NCBI GenBank assembly: GCA_004194705.1
Contig: SADC01001285.1
Span: 806,001 to 870,000, forward strand
Direction: 5' to 3'
DNA: 64,000 bases
DNA from: Ditylenchus dipsaci
Taxonomy: Eukaryota; Nematoda; Chromadorea; Rhabditida; Anguinidae
Shown: positions 10,301 to 25,300 of the stretch, piece after piece
Layout: each line of letters begins with the position of its first letter
Position numbering within the stretch: position 1 is the first letter of the stretch
Position numbers and translations under genes: made by a program
Notes under the pieces: model-generated
Databases searched by the model: none
Told to the model about the DNA's origin: nothing
Seen by the model: only the letters and a program-made list of their open reading frames with translations

Positions 10301-13300
10301 AAAATTAGTTTTCACGTGTTTTTAGAGATTTTTTTCCACAAAATGATGAAAGCGAGTTTTTCATCGTTTTTACTTGGATTCCTCCACACACCAACAGAAC
10401 ATGATTGCGGAAACTATCAAAATCACTTTGATTTAAAGGACCACGCTCACGGTGGTCTGGTGGTCCTTCGCCAAATCAAAATATTTTCCTAATCGTTGGA
10501 TTTCCGTACGGATTTTTCAACTTGGTTTCTAACAAAACAAGGCCTAGAATTTAATTTTAGGTATAGCTTTGTTAGAAACAGAGTTGAAAAATCCGTACAG
10601 AACTTCAATGATTTAGAAAAAAATTTAAATTGGCGGGGACCACTGAACCACCGTGAGCATAGTTTTTTTATAAAGATTTCTTTCCTGTTATGATGGGTTT
10701 TTATACTAAAATAACGGCAGATGCTTGCGGTAGAAAGAAGTTAAGTCAATTTAAATGGTGTTTCGGGTAATTCCACCAAAACAAATTGACGAATTCCAGA
10801 TTGACTTGAACTGCCAAATTTCAAAGATTTTTGTTAAATTCTAGTTACCAAAATGACTGCAAGCATGTGGCAGTCATTTTGAGTACATTAGAAAAAAGGT
10901 CAAATCTCTTCAAATCAAAGCGATTTTCGATTTTCTGGTGGTGTGTGTGCAGAAGGCTCAGTCCAAGATGAGAGTTTTCGGGTTTTAAAGGGGGCGCGAC
11001 GGTGCGTTGCACGGAGAAAAGGTGGGCAGCAGCAGTTTTTTTCTTTCTTGATAAATTTTTACAGACCTTCTCATCTAGATTTTTGTTTATTTTCTGACTT
11101 GTCCTTAAAAGTAGTAGAAAAAGAAGAAAATGTTGGCTTGCTTTTTTCTTTTTGTGCAAATAAGGCTGCAATTTAGTTTTTTTCCCTTTTACAATTTAAT
11201 CAAAAACGTTCAACTTATTTAATTAGCAAAACCACAAATTGCCTAAATAAGTGCTTAGAAGTGCAAAGAGGCTAATCCTAATTTCAGAGATTTAAAATAA
11301 GTTCTAAACCAAGACAAATTAACGGTTAGAAGAAGACCTTGGCCTGTTTATTACCACCCTCCCTTCCTCCACTGACGCAAATGAACTAATGTGTGTGTTT
11401 AGTAATCAACGAGTGCCGTTCCCCCTCCAAAACGACTGCGACCGCAATGCACAATGTATTGATGAGCCACTGGGCTTTGTGTGCAGATGTCGCCAAGGAT
11501 TTTTGGATAATTCACCGGATGACAAGCGACCTGGAAGGAAATGCATTAAAAGTCTGTTCCCTCTTGTTTTTTTGAATAATCCAATTTGTTTGGAACACAG
11601 ACACTAATCATCACTAATTTTTAGGAGATAAATAATCTCATGAAATCAAAGCTAAATTACGCAACTCTTACGTCTGCAATCTGAATCATAAAATCAATTT
11701 TTCGGTGTTTGATTTTCGAAAGCCCTCACTCTTTTTGACTGAGTTTTTAAAAAACATTGAAAAACTATTATATATTTTAAAAATTCACATGCAGTACATT
11801 TTCGTTACAACACCCTTTCAACTATCATATTTTTTAAGATTTTGAGAAAAAACATCATAAAATCCAGACCTCTCAAAGATAGATCATCTAAAATCAGCAG
11901 TTTACCGTATCTCGTTGTCGGCAACGAAATTTCATACGTTTGAATGCGCGCAGGACACTTTTGATAGTTATATTAAATAGGCAAAACGCAAAAGATATTT
12001 TTTAGTGCAGTGGTAAAGCACTTCAGCCAGTCTAAATTGCTGCTGGGTTCGAGTCCCAATGCCGGTTTTTCCTGTTTGATGTACAAAATTTTTCACACAA
12101 ATGTGACGGCAAAAAAGTGGTTGCGAAATCGACATATAGCTATGCTACAGATTTTATAATAGTTTTTTTTGCAGAAGTTGATGAGTGCGAGACCGGTGAA
12201 GCCAAGTGCGACAAACATGCCATATGTAAACTATTTGTCAAAATACCAAAAATCAGTTTTCTAAGTCTGATTTCAGGCACTGATCTCATCCAGGGCTACC
12301 GTTGTAAATGTCCTGAGGGCTACATCGACCACTCAGATGATCTTATTGCACAGCCTGGTCAACACTGCATTTTGGGTAAATATGTTCACAACTACTACAA
12401 CGATTCAAATAATCATTGAGAATTCCGAAAAAAATCCCTATAGATGGCCTTGCTTCATTGTGTAAGACATTTTCACCCCAAAGTTCATCTGTTTTAATGC
12501 TAAAGGAAGCATCCCCTCCATCATAGCACCACTGCTGTTGTTGGTTAATAATCACAATCCCAGTTTTAATAATGAAAAAGAAGAGCCATTTGTGAGAATG
12601 ACTTTCGCTCGAGGGAGCACCATCTTGTCCATTTAATTCAGTTTCCCTTGTAAAGGAAACATCCCCCCCCTCAATCATCAACTTTTTGGTGGTGGGCAAG
12701 GGAACTAGCTTGGAATTTGCTTGCAACAACAACAACTACTATTACTAAAAGCACTGTCTGCGACCAATTAAATGACACAAACTGAGGAATTTACAGAAAA
12801 AAAGAAGATTTTGTGAATCGATGAGATTTCAACAACAAAAAGTGGTCAAAGAATATTATTATTATTATAATAACTGGTCGATGGTGATGACCTCGAAAGG
12901 GTGAAAGTTGGGAGAAGTGCCTAAGGGTTTAGTAGTAGTGTCTGTGTTTCAATCGCTCCTTTCTACATTAATCATTCGGTGTGAATACTGGCTGTTGGAA
13001 ATGACCAATCTGTTTAAGTTGAACATACCAAACTTGTTGTTTGAACTTGGATAGACCTGCTTTGAGGGTACAAAAAACAGGCGAACATTTTTTTGGAGCT
13101 GATCCACAGGAGTAACCAAACACTTTTTAAAAAAACTATATTTTGCAAATATAGTCTAGCACTTTTTCTAAGATGTTTTTATTATTTCTGAGCATTTTAA
13201 GCTAAAATATGCCTTTGGGGCAAATGTGACAAAGGACCCTTCGGCACCTAAAATCTGAACTTTGTCTTCCCCAAGTCGATTTTTGCAAAAAAACATATTT

Positions 13301-16300
13301 TTTGAAAAAAATGCTAAAAAAATTTAAAAACACCGTAGAAAAAAAATGGACAATACTTTTTTCTGGCGCATAAAAACTTTTTTGGCGCAAATATACTTTT
13401 TTTGGCGCAAATTTTTGCTTTGCGTCATTAGATTGAAAAATTTTAACTTTTTCAAAATGTTTTAACATCATCATGTAGCCCTGCGACTCTAGTTTCTAAT
13501 GAGGTATCATTTATCGCATCACCTCTGATACAAAAAGCTAAAAGTATGAACGAAATTGTTGTTCTGATTTTGTTCATACTTTTACCTTTTTGTATTACAT
13601 TTTTCAAAAGTGATGCAATAAATGATACCACATTAGAAACTAGAGTCGCAGGGCTACATGATTATGTTAAAACTTTTTGAAAAAATTGAAAATTTTCAAT
13701 CTAATGACGCAAAACAAGCGCAAAACGAGTGAACAAGTGAAAAATTGGATTTGCGCCAAAAAAGTGTTTTTGAGCCAGAAAAAAGTATTGTCCAAAAAAA
13801 TTCAACAAATTTGGAAAAAAAATTTTTAATTTTTTGAATACCCTTAGTGGATCAGTTGCACAAACACAAATAAGCTGTGAAATAGGTTTGATTAAATTTT
13901 TCACAAACCAGAACCAGCAGGTTTACGCCACCACAAAATAGTTCTTGATCCCATCCAATTCAGAAAATTGGAATTCCTCACACAGCCAAATGTAACAGTT
14001 ACTTACTGCATACGCAATCCTAATTCATTTTGCTCAATTCAAATAGCAATAAAACTTGAAGAAAAACAATCCAAGCGACAATGATCAAAATCAAAATTTA
14101 AAGAATAAGTAGTTAAATATTTTTTACGTTAAAATTACTTTAGCACTACATAAATTGACAAAAAATATCGATTTCAGCTCAATCAGACTGTGATGAGTCG
14201 AGTTGTGATCCAGCCACTTCGCAATGTCTCAAAACCGTGGCTGGCGGATTGTGCCAGTGTCGCAGAGGCTACATTGATGCTGATCCTTCAAACCCTGGAC
14301 AGAGTTGCATCAGAGTTGGCAGTAAGTCTATTTTGACCAGGCTTTTCATAATTGAAACACGTTAAAATATGCCATGCGCTAGTACCAGACTGGTAGTTCT
14401 TGTTAAAAAAAGTATATTTTTTGGTTCTTTGGTGAATATTCTTTATTTTTCTTCCTCATTTTTTCAAAGTCTACTTTCTATCTTTCGGGACATCACATCA
14501 TTTATTCATTTATAATTTTCGGTGAACCCTCATTTTCTAGCCACGAAAGAGCAATTAGTTCTTGATAAAACAGTATATTTTTGCTAAAATATTCCAGCAT
14601 GTACTTATTTCCCCCAAATATACTTTTTTCACACTTTAAAGCTGTGAATTTATTTTATACACATTTAAATTTTTTTACCGAAACTATATGCCCTCCAACA
14701 ATAATAGGCAATTCTCTGGCTCTGCTCCCGCTCCAAACTTTCAACAGTCAGCCAAAGCGAAATTTTCAAAACTTCGGAGCCGGAGTCAGACCCAAAAAGT
14801 CAATTTCTTTTCCATCACTCGTCTCCAGAAAGTCTTTTTTCTCCACTTTTAAAAAAGCGAATGATCTGAGGTAAGGAACCTTCACGTAAAAAAGATGAAG
14901 ACGTCCAAATTTCTCTCTCCTTTTGTGGGTAAGCATTTTCCGTAATTATATTGTTCACATTTTATTGCCAGAAGTAGTAGTAGTAACTCCAGTTTTTATG
15001 TTGGTGTTACCTGTTTTTGGTCCAAGCATGTGGGACAACACTAACAACCATCACCAAAACAAGATTGTAACCAGACAAAGGATGCCGCAATTTACTACTA
15101 GTAGTGATCATCCACTCCAGCTGTGTGTGTGACATAAACGAGCAAAACTATTTTTTTGTGCAGGAATTAGTCAGCAACTTGCACATGCAACCAATCTCCA
15201 CCTTCGTCACAACCAAAAATGTTTTTTTTACAAAATAATATTAGGAAGAGAATTGTATTTTCTGTTGGTAGATGATTCAGAGCCTAAGCATGTGCTCCTC
15301 CCAAACCCATTAGTCAATTGGGATGGGCAAAAGAAGTGTGGAATTCATTGATAATTAACGGTGAAAAGTCAGGCAAAAGTTGCGTTTTCTTTTTTTTTGC
15401 CAAAACTTTTAAGGTACAGTTGGACTTCGGTCTTTCGTCACTAATGACCGAGAGCAGAATGTAAGGCGCAAAATATGACTAAGATGACTTCTGTATGCTA
15501 AGATGCCCTTCTTCCATACTTATTCGATCGGATCGAACGAACAAAGACAAAAAGTAGATTTCCAGAATAAAAATATTGTGCATTGAGTATAATTGAGTAG
15601 ATTTGTCAACGAAAATCCTTCTTGTGAGTGTCACTTTAAAGGGCATGTCCGCGCTAACAATTTCAATCTTATGGCAACATTCTTTTTCTGATCAATACAA
15701 GATCAACTCGAATTTCGAAAATTTCCCGGAAATTTTTTGAAAACTTTCGAGTCATAATATGTTATGCAGAACATATTGTACAGAACTTTGTGAATTTTCT
15801 GGAAGAGTTTCCGGGAAGTCCAAAAGCGTTAACTATTTAGCAACCCACCTAAAAATGTTTGAAAGGAACATCGATATTTTAAATTGATTTTGTCTTCATA
15901 ATAAAAGGTGGTGCCCGGGAATTCAAACATTTGAAATTGGACTTATTGGCGTGAACATGTCTTTCTAATAGAAACTGTCATTTGACTAGAATAAATACGG
16001 TAGAATTTAATGTGAAAAAAGTACCACCTGAGTTCAGTTTACGGACTACAAGACCCAAATCTATGACATTTTGGAGCGACAGCTGAAGAGTGACCTTCTA
16101 AAAATCAAGTCGTTCTAACTACCAAACCATCTAAGCTTAATGGTATTTAAGATGTTATACAAGCCTTATTATTAAAATAGAAGCCAATTATCACCCTGCT
16201 CGAAAACCCCGTTTTCTGTTACAAAAATTTGCATGCCTTTGTTTCTAAAAAAGTGTCGATTAAACATTCTGAACACTTGAACAACTTTCCTTTTGAAAAA

Positions 16301-19300
16301 AGGCTGAGCAAAAAACTAAAAATAAAGAAGTAGCAGCAGCTAAGCCTGAGCAATCAAGCATAGAGAAGAAGAAGGCAGTGCGCAAGCATTAATCACCCTC
16401 AAAAGAAGACCAGAGAAAATAAGTAGAAAAAGGCCGTTAGTGGCATGCATCCCCCCCCAGAAGGGGGGGGGATGCATGCACACCGGCTGGCGGTGATCTC
16501 TTACAGAACAAGAAGAAGGTTGACAGCAGCAACCACCAGCGAAGACCACTCTTCCAGTTTCTGCTCATGTCCATTTGCATGAAGAAGAAATTTCTGGTTG
16601 GGGAGTAAACACTGGCTGAAGACGCAAATCTGCTGGTGACTAAAACCACCTTCCACTACTACTTCCTCCGCCTTTTGGAGTGCTGCTCTACTCCGCCTTG
16701 GTCTAATCAAAATAATATCATTGCTCCACCTCCCCTCATTTCTTGACTGCGACGGAGACCAGAGGATAGGTTTAATATATTGGTGGAGCCGAATCTGTTT
16801 TGTCTGCCCACCCCTCCCCTCTCGACTGATTGATCCCGTTGATTGCAATTGCATTCACCACTTATTTATCTATTTGAATTGCTTGGTGCCATTTGTATTT
16901 CGATGCGAGAGAGAAGGGCAAGTGCCTTCAGAGGCATGGCAGTTATGTCGGTGAATAGCTTTATTGTTGCATTTCTGCTACTTCATCAACTGGTTGCAGT
17001 AACGATGGCCGTTGGTTAGCTTTTGGTGTCGTTTATTATTGACTTGTGGTATGAAAAATTATGCAAAGTTTTGTAATCCAGTGTTTGATCATCAAAAGAG
17101 CAAAGAAATTCCCAAATTTGTATTTTTTCTAGTCTGGATGTAAGTGGCAGAGTACAATATAATGCACAGTCGAACCTCGGTTATCCAGCACTCCGGCACC
17201 CTCGGTTATTCGGCAACCTGAACCTTCTGTGTTTGGCTTAAGTTTACCAAATTTAGTTATCTGAAGCCCTCGGTTATCGACCTTGGTTGTTGGGCACCCT
17301 AAAACCGGCCTCAAAGAGTGCCCGATAACCGGGTCTTACTGTAACTGAGATAAAAACTATGGGGCGTACTCTCTGCAAAAATGCAATTTGTAGTTTTTTC
17401 GAAAATTTTCATATAAAAAATCCGGCGCTAGTATAAAATACACACTCCCTCCCTCCAAAACATGACTTTCCAAAATCGCTGTAACGGTATTTTATACTAG
17501 GATCAAAGATCGTAATTTTCCCATGTAATTTTATTTTGACCTTACTAGGAGAAATTTCTTAAATAATCTGAATCACAAAACAATCTTTTTAATTCTCGGC
17601 TGCTTAAAGGACCGTACTTGTTGATGCAAATGAAAATTTGGCAAATTCAAATGTGTGCTGGACAAAAAGAAGCGTCCCGCGCGCATTTGAATTTGTCAAA
17701 TTCTCATTTGCATCAACAAGTATGGTCCTTTAAAGGACCATGGTTTTCGAAGGCAGCGGAATTTGCGAATTTCGAATTAGTGGAGGACATCTTTTTTCTA
17801 CAAAAATGTTCAACAATTATTTTTTCAAATTATTTTCTGTTTGCGTTTGAATTTTTTTTAAGATTAAAGCATTTACTAGTCGAGCCCAACGTTGCTTGAC
17901 ATTGCCAACTTACATTGCAATACAACTATTCCATACCAATTTAAGATTTTACTAGATGAATATATGAAATTTAGATTTTTATTTATAATTCAAAAAGAAG
18001 ACTTTCTGAGTAAAAAAGTGTCTCCCGCCAATTTGAATTTGGGAAACTCCGCTGCGTTCAATAGTTATGGTCCCTTAAATATGGCCTGAAATTGGGCTTT
18101 AGACATTTTAAAAAACGACTACTTAATTTGCACTCAAGAATTTTAATATTATGATATAGATCTATAAGAAAAATTCCGCTTACTAGGGTGGTTCAGGATT
18201 TTTTTTGGCACAATTGAATACTTTAAGTAAAAGTACGAAAAATTCGGTAAAACCACCACTAACTATGCTATGTCACATACCCTCAGGTTCAAGGCACTTC
18301 ACATCACCTTCATTACTACCAGCTTGATCAACAAATGATGTAAAACACTCATAAAATTTTGATTAAAGAATGAAGAAGGATCAATATTTTTCATTTAAAG
18401 GGAGGGTGAAAGCTGTTAAGAGATAGTCTCGACACGAAAGGATTTTTCCAAGTTTTGTTTTTTTCTAATGTGGTTCTAGAGCGATATTTTGTCGACAACT
18501 CGGTGTTGCAATCTCAGACAAACTTGTGCAAAATAAAAAATCGGATTAGCATCATCAAATACAGAATTTCAAAATTTCTTCAAAAAATACCCTAAACATT
18601 GAAATGCAATAAAAGACTAATCAACTTTTTTAGATGGTTTTTCCCGCTTTCATCATTTTAATTTTTAGTGGATTTTCTCAATAAATTTTAAATTTCTGAT
18701 ATTGATGATGTTAATCCAACTTCTAATTCTATACAAGTTTGTTTGACACTGCGAAACCGGGTTGTGGACAAAATATCGCTCTAAAACCACATTTAAAAAC
18801 ACAAAACTTGGAGCAATCATTTCGTCTCGAGACTATCTCCTTAACAGCTTTCACCCTCCCTTTAAAACTAAAAAAAAATTCTAAACAGTTTTTACTAAAA
18901 AAATGTAATAACCAAACAATTTTTCAATCCATAAAAATTGTTTTGTTTTAAAGTTTGTTTTCTGCCGAAACCTTATTTTTTCCATTTCAGGCTCAGATCC
19001 TTGCCAAGACTACACTCTTCACGATTGTGATTCGATCGCAGAGTGCTACAGTGAGCAGCCTGGTTATTTTCAATGCAGATGTCCCAAGGGCTTTATCGAT
19101 GTCTCACCAGACAAAAGGTTTCCTGGCAGAAAATGCAAGAAAGGTGGGTTTTTATTTGTCATCTTATTGCAGATTCTTTATTTCTTGCTTTGTCGTAATC
19201 CATTAATGTTATTGTCACGTAAAAAGCACAAATGTTTTGTACTTGTATCTTCGTAATCTCCTCTTCCCTAAAATAACATTAGAGAGGAATTAGGGTGATA

Positions 19301-22300
19301 GATAGGGGGGATGGGCTAGTTTAGGGCAAAACCCTGGCTTTACAACAGGTTTCCCTCAAATTGATTAAACGTGTCTCTTTGTACTTCCACCATTTCCCTT
19401 TGTCGCTAGTTTTTTTATAGTGTCCAGCTGGGTGAAGCCCTCCAAAAGATTAACTACAGCAGTTTTTGAAGTCTGAAAACTTGGCTCAAAATTGAATTGC
19501 AGCATCAAATCTCTAAATCAACAGAAAATTCTATAGTCAATTAATGATTTGATTTATACCCCTGGAGTTTGATACCCAACTTAGACAGGCACTTTTTGAA
19601 ATTCTTTTGTCAGTTCTGATGGTCCCTTTTAAAATTGAGTCGTGCTTTAAATTGAGAGTTTCTGATCTAGATAAAAAAACTTATTTTTTGAGAAACAATC
19701 GGTAAAAGCATAATCCTTGCAATTTTAGGACTAGACTGACGAATCAGAAGGTACAAAAGACTTCTAAAAAGAGTTTAAAAACTAGGCCCTAGGCGGGAAC
19801 GAACTTGAGAGGTGTATATAATCCAAGTCGACTATATTGGCATTTTTGAGACTTTTTTGTTTTTGGCATTAGCATATAGACCTGGAATTTAGCTTTCGGA
19901 AACGCTATTAAAACTGAATAATTTGAAGAATGTAGAGGTTGAGGAGTCTAAACAAAATAACATAGAATTTATTAAAATTAATTACGGCATCCTTCAAATC
20001 ATTCAGTACTTTTTGATAGCTCGTTTGAAAACCCCGAGACCCGGGCTAAATGCATTAAAAAATTACAAAAAAATTTAAAAAATGGCAATATAAAATTCGA
20101 AGATCATATTTAGGGATTTGTTAGTAGAATTCAGACTTTAGATGGTCACTTCAGTTATTACCAAAAAATTTGCATAAATTTGTGTGAGTGTGCTTTGTAA
20201 TGCGAAATCAATAACGCATGTTCTCACCAAACAATTTTTTGCTTTAAATTTCCTTTATTATTAGTTCACCTATGGGGAAGTGGGAGAATTGATCGGTCAA
20301 GGAGAGAGGTTTTTTCTCTCATTCGAATCCATAATATGACTTTGCGAGTTCTTTTTGGATGAGTGAAAAGTAGGATTTTCTCCTGCCTTCGATTTTTCGC
20401 AGAGTGGATTGACAAATTTTCTTTTGTTTTCCTTGAATGGGGAGGAAATAAAAATGAGGGTTGGAAGAAAATTTATCTTTTCTACAAAAGTCACCTGTAT
20501 TTTTTTTTGATTAAAGACAGTCTCCAATTAATAGCTTTATATCTTAGCCAACCTTGAAGGTAATGGACAGGTGCCTGGCTGGCATTTTAGGTCACCGTAT
20601 GGGTGGGTAGTGAATGGTCGGCTGATTGATTTCGCATTTTCTTCTTTTAAACTATCCATTTTTTGCTCATCCTTCGGAGATGTGTCCTTGAAAAAAGGAA
20701 GAAAGGAAATATTTTATGCAAAATTAAGGACAGCAATCTCCTTTAAAAGGAGGGAAACAACTTAAAATGAAGAAATATTAGAGGATGATAGAGAAGATTT
20801 GCTATAGCTGATCGAAGAAAAAGACAAAATTACCTTCATTTTTCATTGTGTTGCTGTTGCAATACAAGCTAGCGGATAAATCTTCTCTTTTGCACATGCA
20901 AGAAAAAAAGTTATGCTGGGCAAAATTTTATAAAAAAAATAAGAAAAAATTGAAATAAAATGAATTGTAATATTAACATCAATTTCTGGCATTTTTATCA
21001 ATTTGGCTTTAGACGAAATATCTGGACTAACAAATTTTATAGTATTACTTAAAATAGCGTTTTAAGTACTTCAACGGGTCAGTGTAAATATTTTATAGGG
21101 TGCCCAAATAAGTTTTGCAAGGGCTCTTTCCGTGCACATGAAAAATCCTGATATTTTAAATTGCTTGAAGTATTAATTCAGATTTTAAAAAAAAGTCCTT
21201 AAAAAAGAGAGAAGGTAAAAGCAGCTATTATGTGAAATTCAGAATTTAGGATTTGGAATTGAAATTATCTTAGATGAGCTAACATTTTATGTCAGAAAAA
21301 ATAAGTTACTTCTGCTATCCCCCCCCCCATTTTTTAAAAACGACCCAAAACCACACCCTAAGCTAATTTTTTGTGCTCAAAAAGATAAAAGAAACATTTC
21401 CAAACACTTTCTCAATTAAAAATATTGCATTTTCTTAAAAAATCTTGCATTTTAGTCAATCCTACTTGCAAATTTTGTCCGTGCTTGGTTTCATAGATTT
21501 TTTTAGCCTCATAATGGAAGAGCTTCGCTTCTCAATTCTGGTCTCAAAAAGCTTTCTTTTATCCAGTAAAATAAGTGAAAATGATTGTTGTTGCAAAGTG
21601 TATTTTGTGGTTTGCTATAAAAATTTTTTGAAGATTCACGGAAATTTTTACAATGGATCCATTTATAGGGGGGGGGAACAGAAGTACCAAAAATAAAGCC
21701 TTTAAAAATGGAGCAGTCAATTTGAGATTCAGGAGGTTAAAACAGTTAGCTCTTAATCCAACTCTTAAATTCGGTATCCACTAAATTATTGACCATAGAA
21801 TTACTTTTTAAGAAGTCAACGAGTGTGCATTGGGAACCCATGAGTGCGATTCCAATGCCGACTGCTTAGACACTTCCGAAGGTTACAGCTGCAGATGTAA
21901 GTCAGGCTGGACTGATGTGAGTGCTAGCTCAGTGACTGCTCCAGGGCGGCAGTGCAAACGAAGTAGGACTTTTTTTTAATATCAGTGGCTAACTAGTAAT
22001 CTAGGTGATTTGTGCAAAAGCATTGATTGTGCTCCTGAGGCTGAATGTCGTGAATCTCCCACGGGGGCCGTGTGCCAATGCACTTCTGGCTTGTGGTAAT
22101 TAATTTTATGGAACTAAAAAAGTTTTTGTATAAAATGGAGTTTTAACATTAAAGGACATATCCAAACAACATGGACGTCCACCTGGTCGTGTTTGCAGAA
22201 TTGTGGTGAATGAATGTGAAGAGCACAAGGTTGGTTTCGCACCAGGGCTGTATCAAATATCAGATATCCGACACTTTGTAAATCGGATAATTTATTTGAG

Positions 22301-25300
22301 ATTTTTTCAATTTATTAAAAAATGAAATCGGTATCTGATACCGTATTTCCTCTAATAAGCCCGCTGGTGGGTTATTTTTCAATAATGCAAAAATCGGAAT
22401 TTTTTCTAGGTTGATCTCGAAATTTTCGGCTGCTCAACTTAAAAAGCGGAATCGGAATTTATAGGAAGGAGTTAACAGATTTGCAAAATATTTGCTCTGC
22501 TCCGAGATACAGACGTTCAAAGCTGAGGGGATGGGCTAATTAGAAAGAGTGGTCTAATTAGAGGAAATACGTTATCTGCCACTTTTTGACATCCGATATC
22601 CGATTTGATATTTTTCCATATTCGATGCAGCCCTGTTTCGCACATCTTAGAATAAGTGAAAATAAAATTCAATTCCCGTTTAGCACGATTGCTCAGCCAA
22701 TGCAGCTTGCATCGACACAGCTGATGCATTCACTTGCAGGTGCAACGATGGCTATAGAGATGGTAAGCCGATTAGCACAAAACACATATTGCTATCTTAT
22801 TTTTGCAAAATTTAGACAGTCCCAATCTCCAAGACAAACCTGGCAGAATGTGCACCAAAGGTAAAAGACCGATAAATATGATAATCTAAGTAAATCCAAA
22901 TATTTTGTTTCAGCTGCGGTGCCGCCCGCTCCCGAATGCAATGTCAACGATCCAATGAGTTGTGACAAAAATAAGTATGAAGTGTGTTTGTTCATGAGCG
23001 GCACTTACAAGGTTTGCAGATTTATATTTTCTTCTTTTTCAACTAAAGTTCATTTTTAGTGTGCTTGTCCTAATGGATACAGTCGACTGCCAAATGGTAA
23101 ATGTCTTGCTGTGAATGAATGCCAAAACCCTCGCCTCAACGACTGCTCTCAGGACGCTGACTGCGTTGACCAGGTTTGTAATTTTTTTTGTTCGAACATA
23201 GCTGTCGGCGTTTGTCGACTTTTTTCCCGTTTTTTCAATTCGCGCCTTTTCTTAATTTTTGTTTTCTTTGCATTATGGGACACAAGTTTGAGCCTAAGGC
23301 TTGGCCCAACTTTAAAAAAGGCTGTAGGTGAATATCCCGTCAAAATATGTAAATCTCCCGTCAAATTTTTAAAACTTCTTCTTCTCGGTGTTTACTATTG
23401 AAATCTTTAATTTTTTTAACAGCATTGTAGCCCTGAATCTCTAGTTTCCAACGATCTATCAACTGGCTGAATACAATATTGAAAAGTGGGAGAACATTTG
23501 ATTTTGAAAAAATAGGTGTTGTTAGAAAATATTTTCATAATTGTAGTCAGCCAGTTGAAAGCTCATTAGAAACCAGAGATTCAGGGCTACATGCTAGTGC
23601 AAAAAAATTAAAAAGAATTACAAATTATTCACCGCAAACAAGAATAAGGTTGTCGAGTCGGGGCCTCGATTTCGAGTTTTAGACTCGAAAACTCGAAAAT
23701 TTTCGAGTTTCGGTTCGAGTCGAGGCCTCGAAAATTTCGAGGCCTCGACAACCCTAAACAAGAAGTTTTAAAAATTTGACGGAGATTTACATATTTTGAC
23801 GGGTGTTTTCAAGTTTAACCTTTGAAAAAATGTAAAAAGACAGATGAAAAATTCAAACAAAGTGGGTGAAAAAAAAAAAGCACGTTCACAATGAGTGTGG
23901 AACTGAGTGCGAGATTTGGCGTGTTTTTAATGCGGGAAGAACTGTACTTTTCTCCTCTTCATTGAAAACAATTCTGTTGGTGCCATTTGGTGGCTAAGGT
24001 TCAGGGCTTCAAAATGAGCTATTGACAAGCAACATCTGATAAAAAAATTTGGGTAAAAATGCTTAGGTCTGCCCTCAGGACCACACTCAGACCCACACTC
24101 CTTAACTCCAAGAATATTTACTGATTTTTTCAAATTTTGTCTTAGGCAGAAGGATATACGTGTCAATGTAAAAGCGGATTTGCTGATGTTTCTCCTGAAA
24201 GTGGAAAGCCAGGTAACTTTGTAAAGTAAACATTTTCTTTCAATTTGTTTTTTCGTTAGGTCGACTATGCCGTCGCAGAGTCAATGAATGTGCCAACCCC
24301 AAAGTCTGGGTGTAGACTGTGATTCCAACGCTGTTTGTGTGGATACTGAAGAAGGGTACAGTTGTCGGTGCAGACCTGGCTTCGCTGATATTTCCGAAGG
24401 TTTTTCATATCAATTTAGAGAGAAAAATACCCTATCATTTCAGTATTCAACAAGTTACCTGGAAGAAAATGTGTGGAGGCAATAAACGAGTGTTTGGATG
24501 CAAAGCTCAATGATTGTGACGAGAATTCCATTTGCGAGGATGCCAAGGAAGGGTGAGCGTCAATTATATTTTACAAATTGTTTGGAGTTTTTAAATAACC
24601 TCATTGGCAACTGCAGGTATACTTGCAAGTGCAAACAGGGCTTCGTTGACGCTTCTTCCAACACCACCCATTATCCTGGTTGGACCTTTATAATGGCTGT
24701 ATTTTGGAGCTTCTCAATCTTGCTCATGTTCTAGGTCGAACATGCAATAAACCAAACGACATTGGACAGAACCAACAGAATGACCCTCAAAAATGCGACC
24801 CTGCTGTGCCCAACACGTGTGGCCCAAACGCGGCTTGTAATGATGTTAACGGAGAGCCCGTTTGTGAATGTCTTGCCTCTTACAGTTACTTTGGTGGAAC
24901 TTGTCGGTAAGCTACCTTAAAAAACCAGAGCAAGTTAAATCCTTTGAAGGGTGTCGTTGCGGCGTTAGCTTTTAAAAACTCACATACATGTAATTCAGAG
25001 CTAAAATTTGCCTGAACTTGCATAGTAATTTTAATGAAGTTCAAACCTCTTTCAAACAGATTGAGTCAGAATTCGAAATTTTTCTTTGTATTCCCTGTAT
25101 TCCCGAACTATTTGGCCTGTTCATTCTATAATTTTCGCCTATTCATCCGAAGGATATACAAAGCCCAGAGTTTCAATCTCACAGAGGCTAAGAAAATATT
25201 GAATTTTCGGCATTACATAGCAAAAAGTTGCTTTTAAAGCAATTTTAAGTCAGGCTGTAAATACAAACATTCTTAAAAAATATTTTTTCTTAAAAATACC

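Larger units (their letters stand above)
14322..18990. other. 4.7-kb intron, repeats plus unassigned sequence
   Basis: Positions 14322-15640 show nothing I can name. A TTAA-type palindrome spans about 15645-15975. Positions 16320-16950 are less AT-rich, with no supported gene. Elements at 17167, 17608, 17734 and 18399 are listed separately. Confidence 0.6.

Noticed and set aside
12002..12066. Functional tRNA gene suggested by A and B boxes
   Set aside because: D, anticodon and acceptor stems do not pair properly; a SINE-like fragment fits better.
16501..16854. 117-codon minus-strand frame in the 4.7-kb intron
   Set aside because: Low-complexity Ser/Arg/Gly-rich translation, overlapping frames on both strands and no recognised domain.
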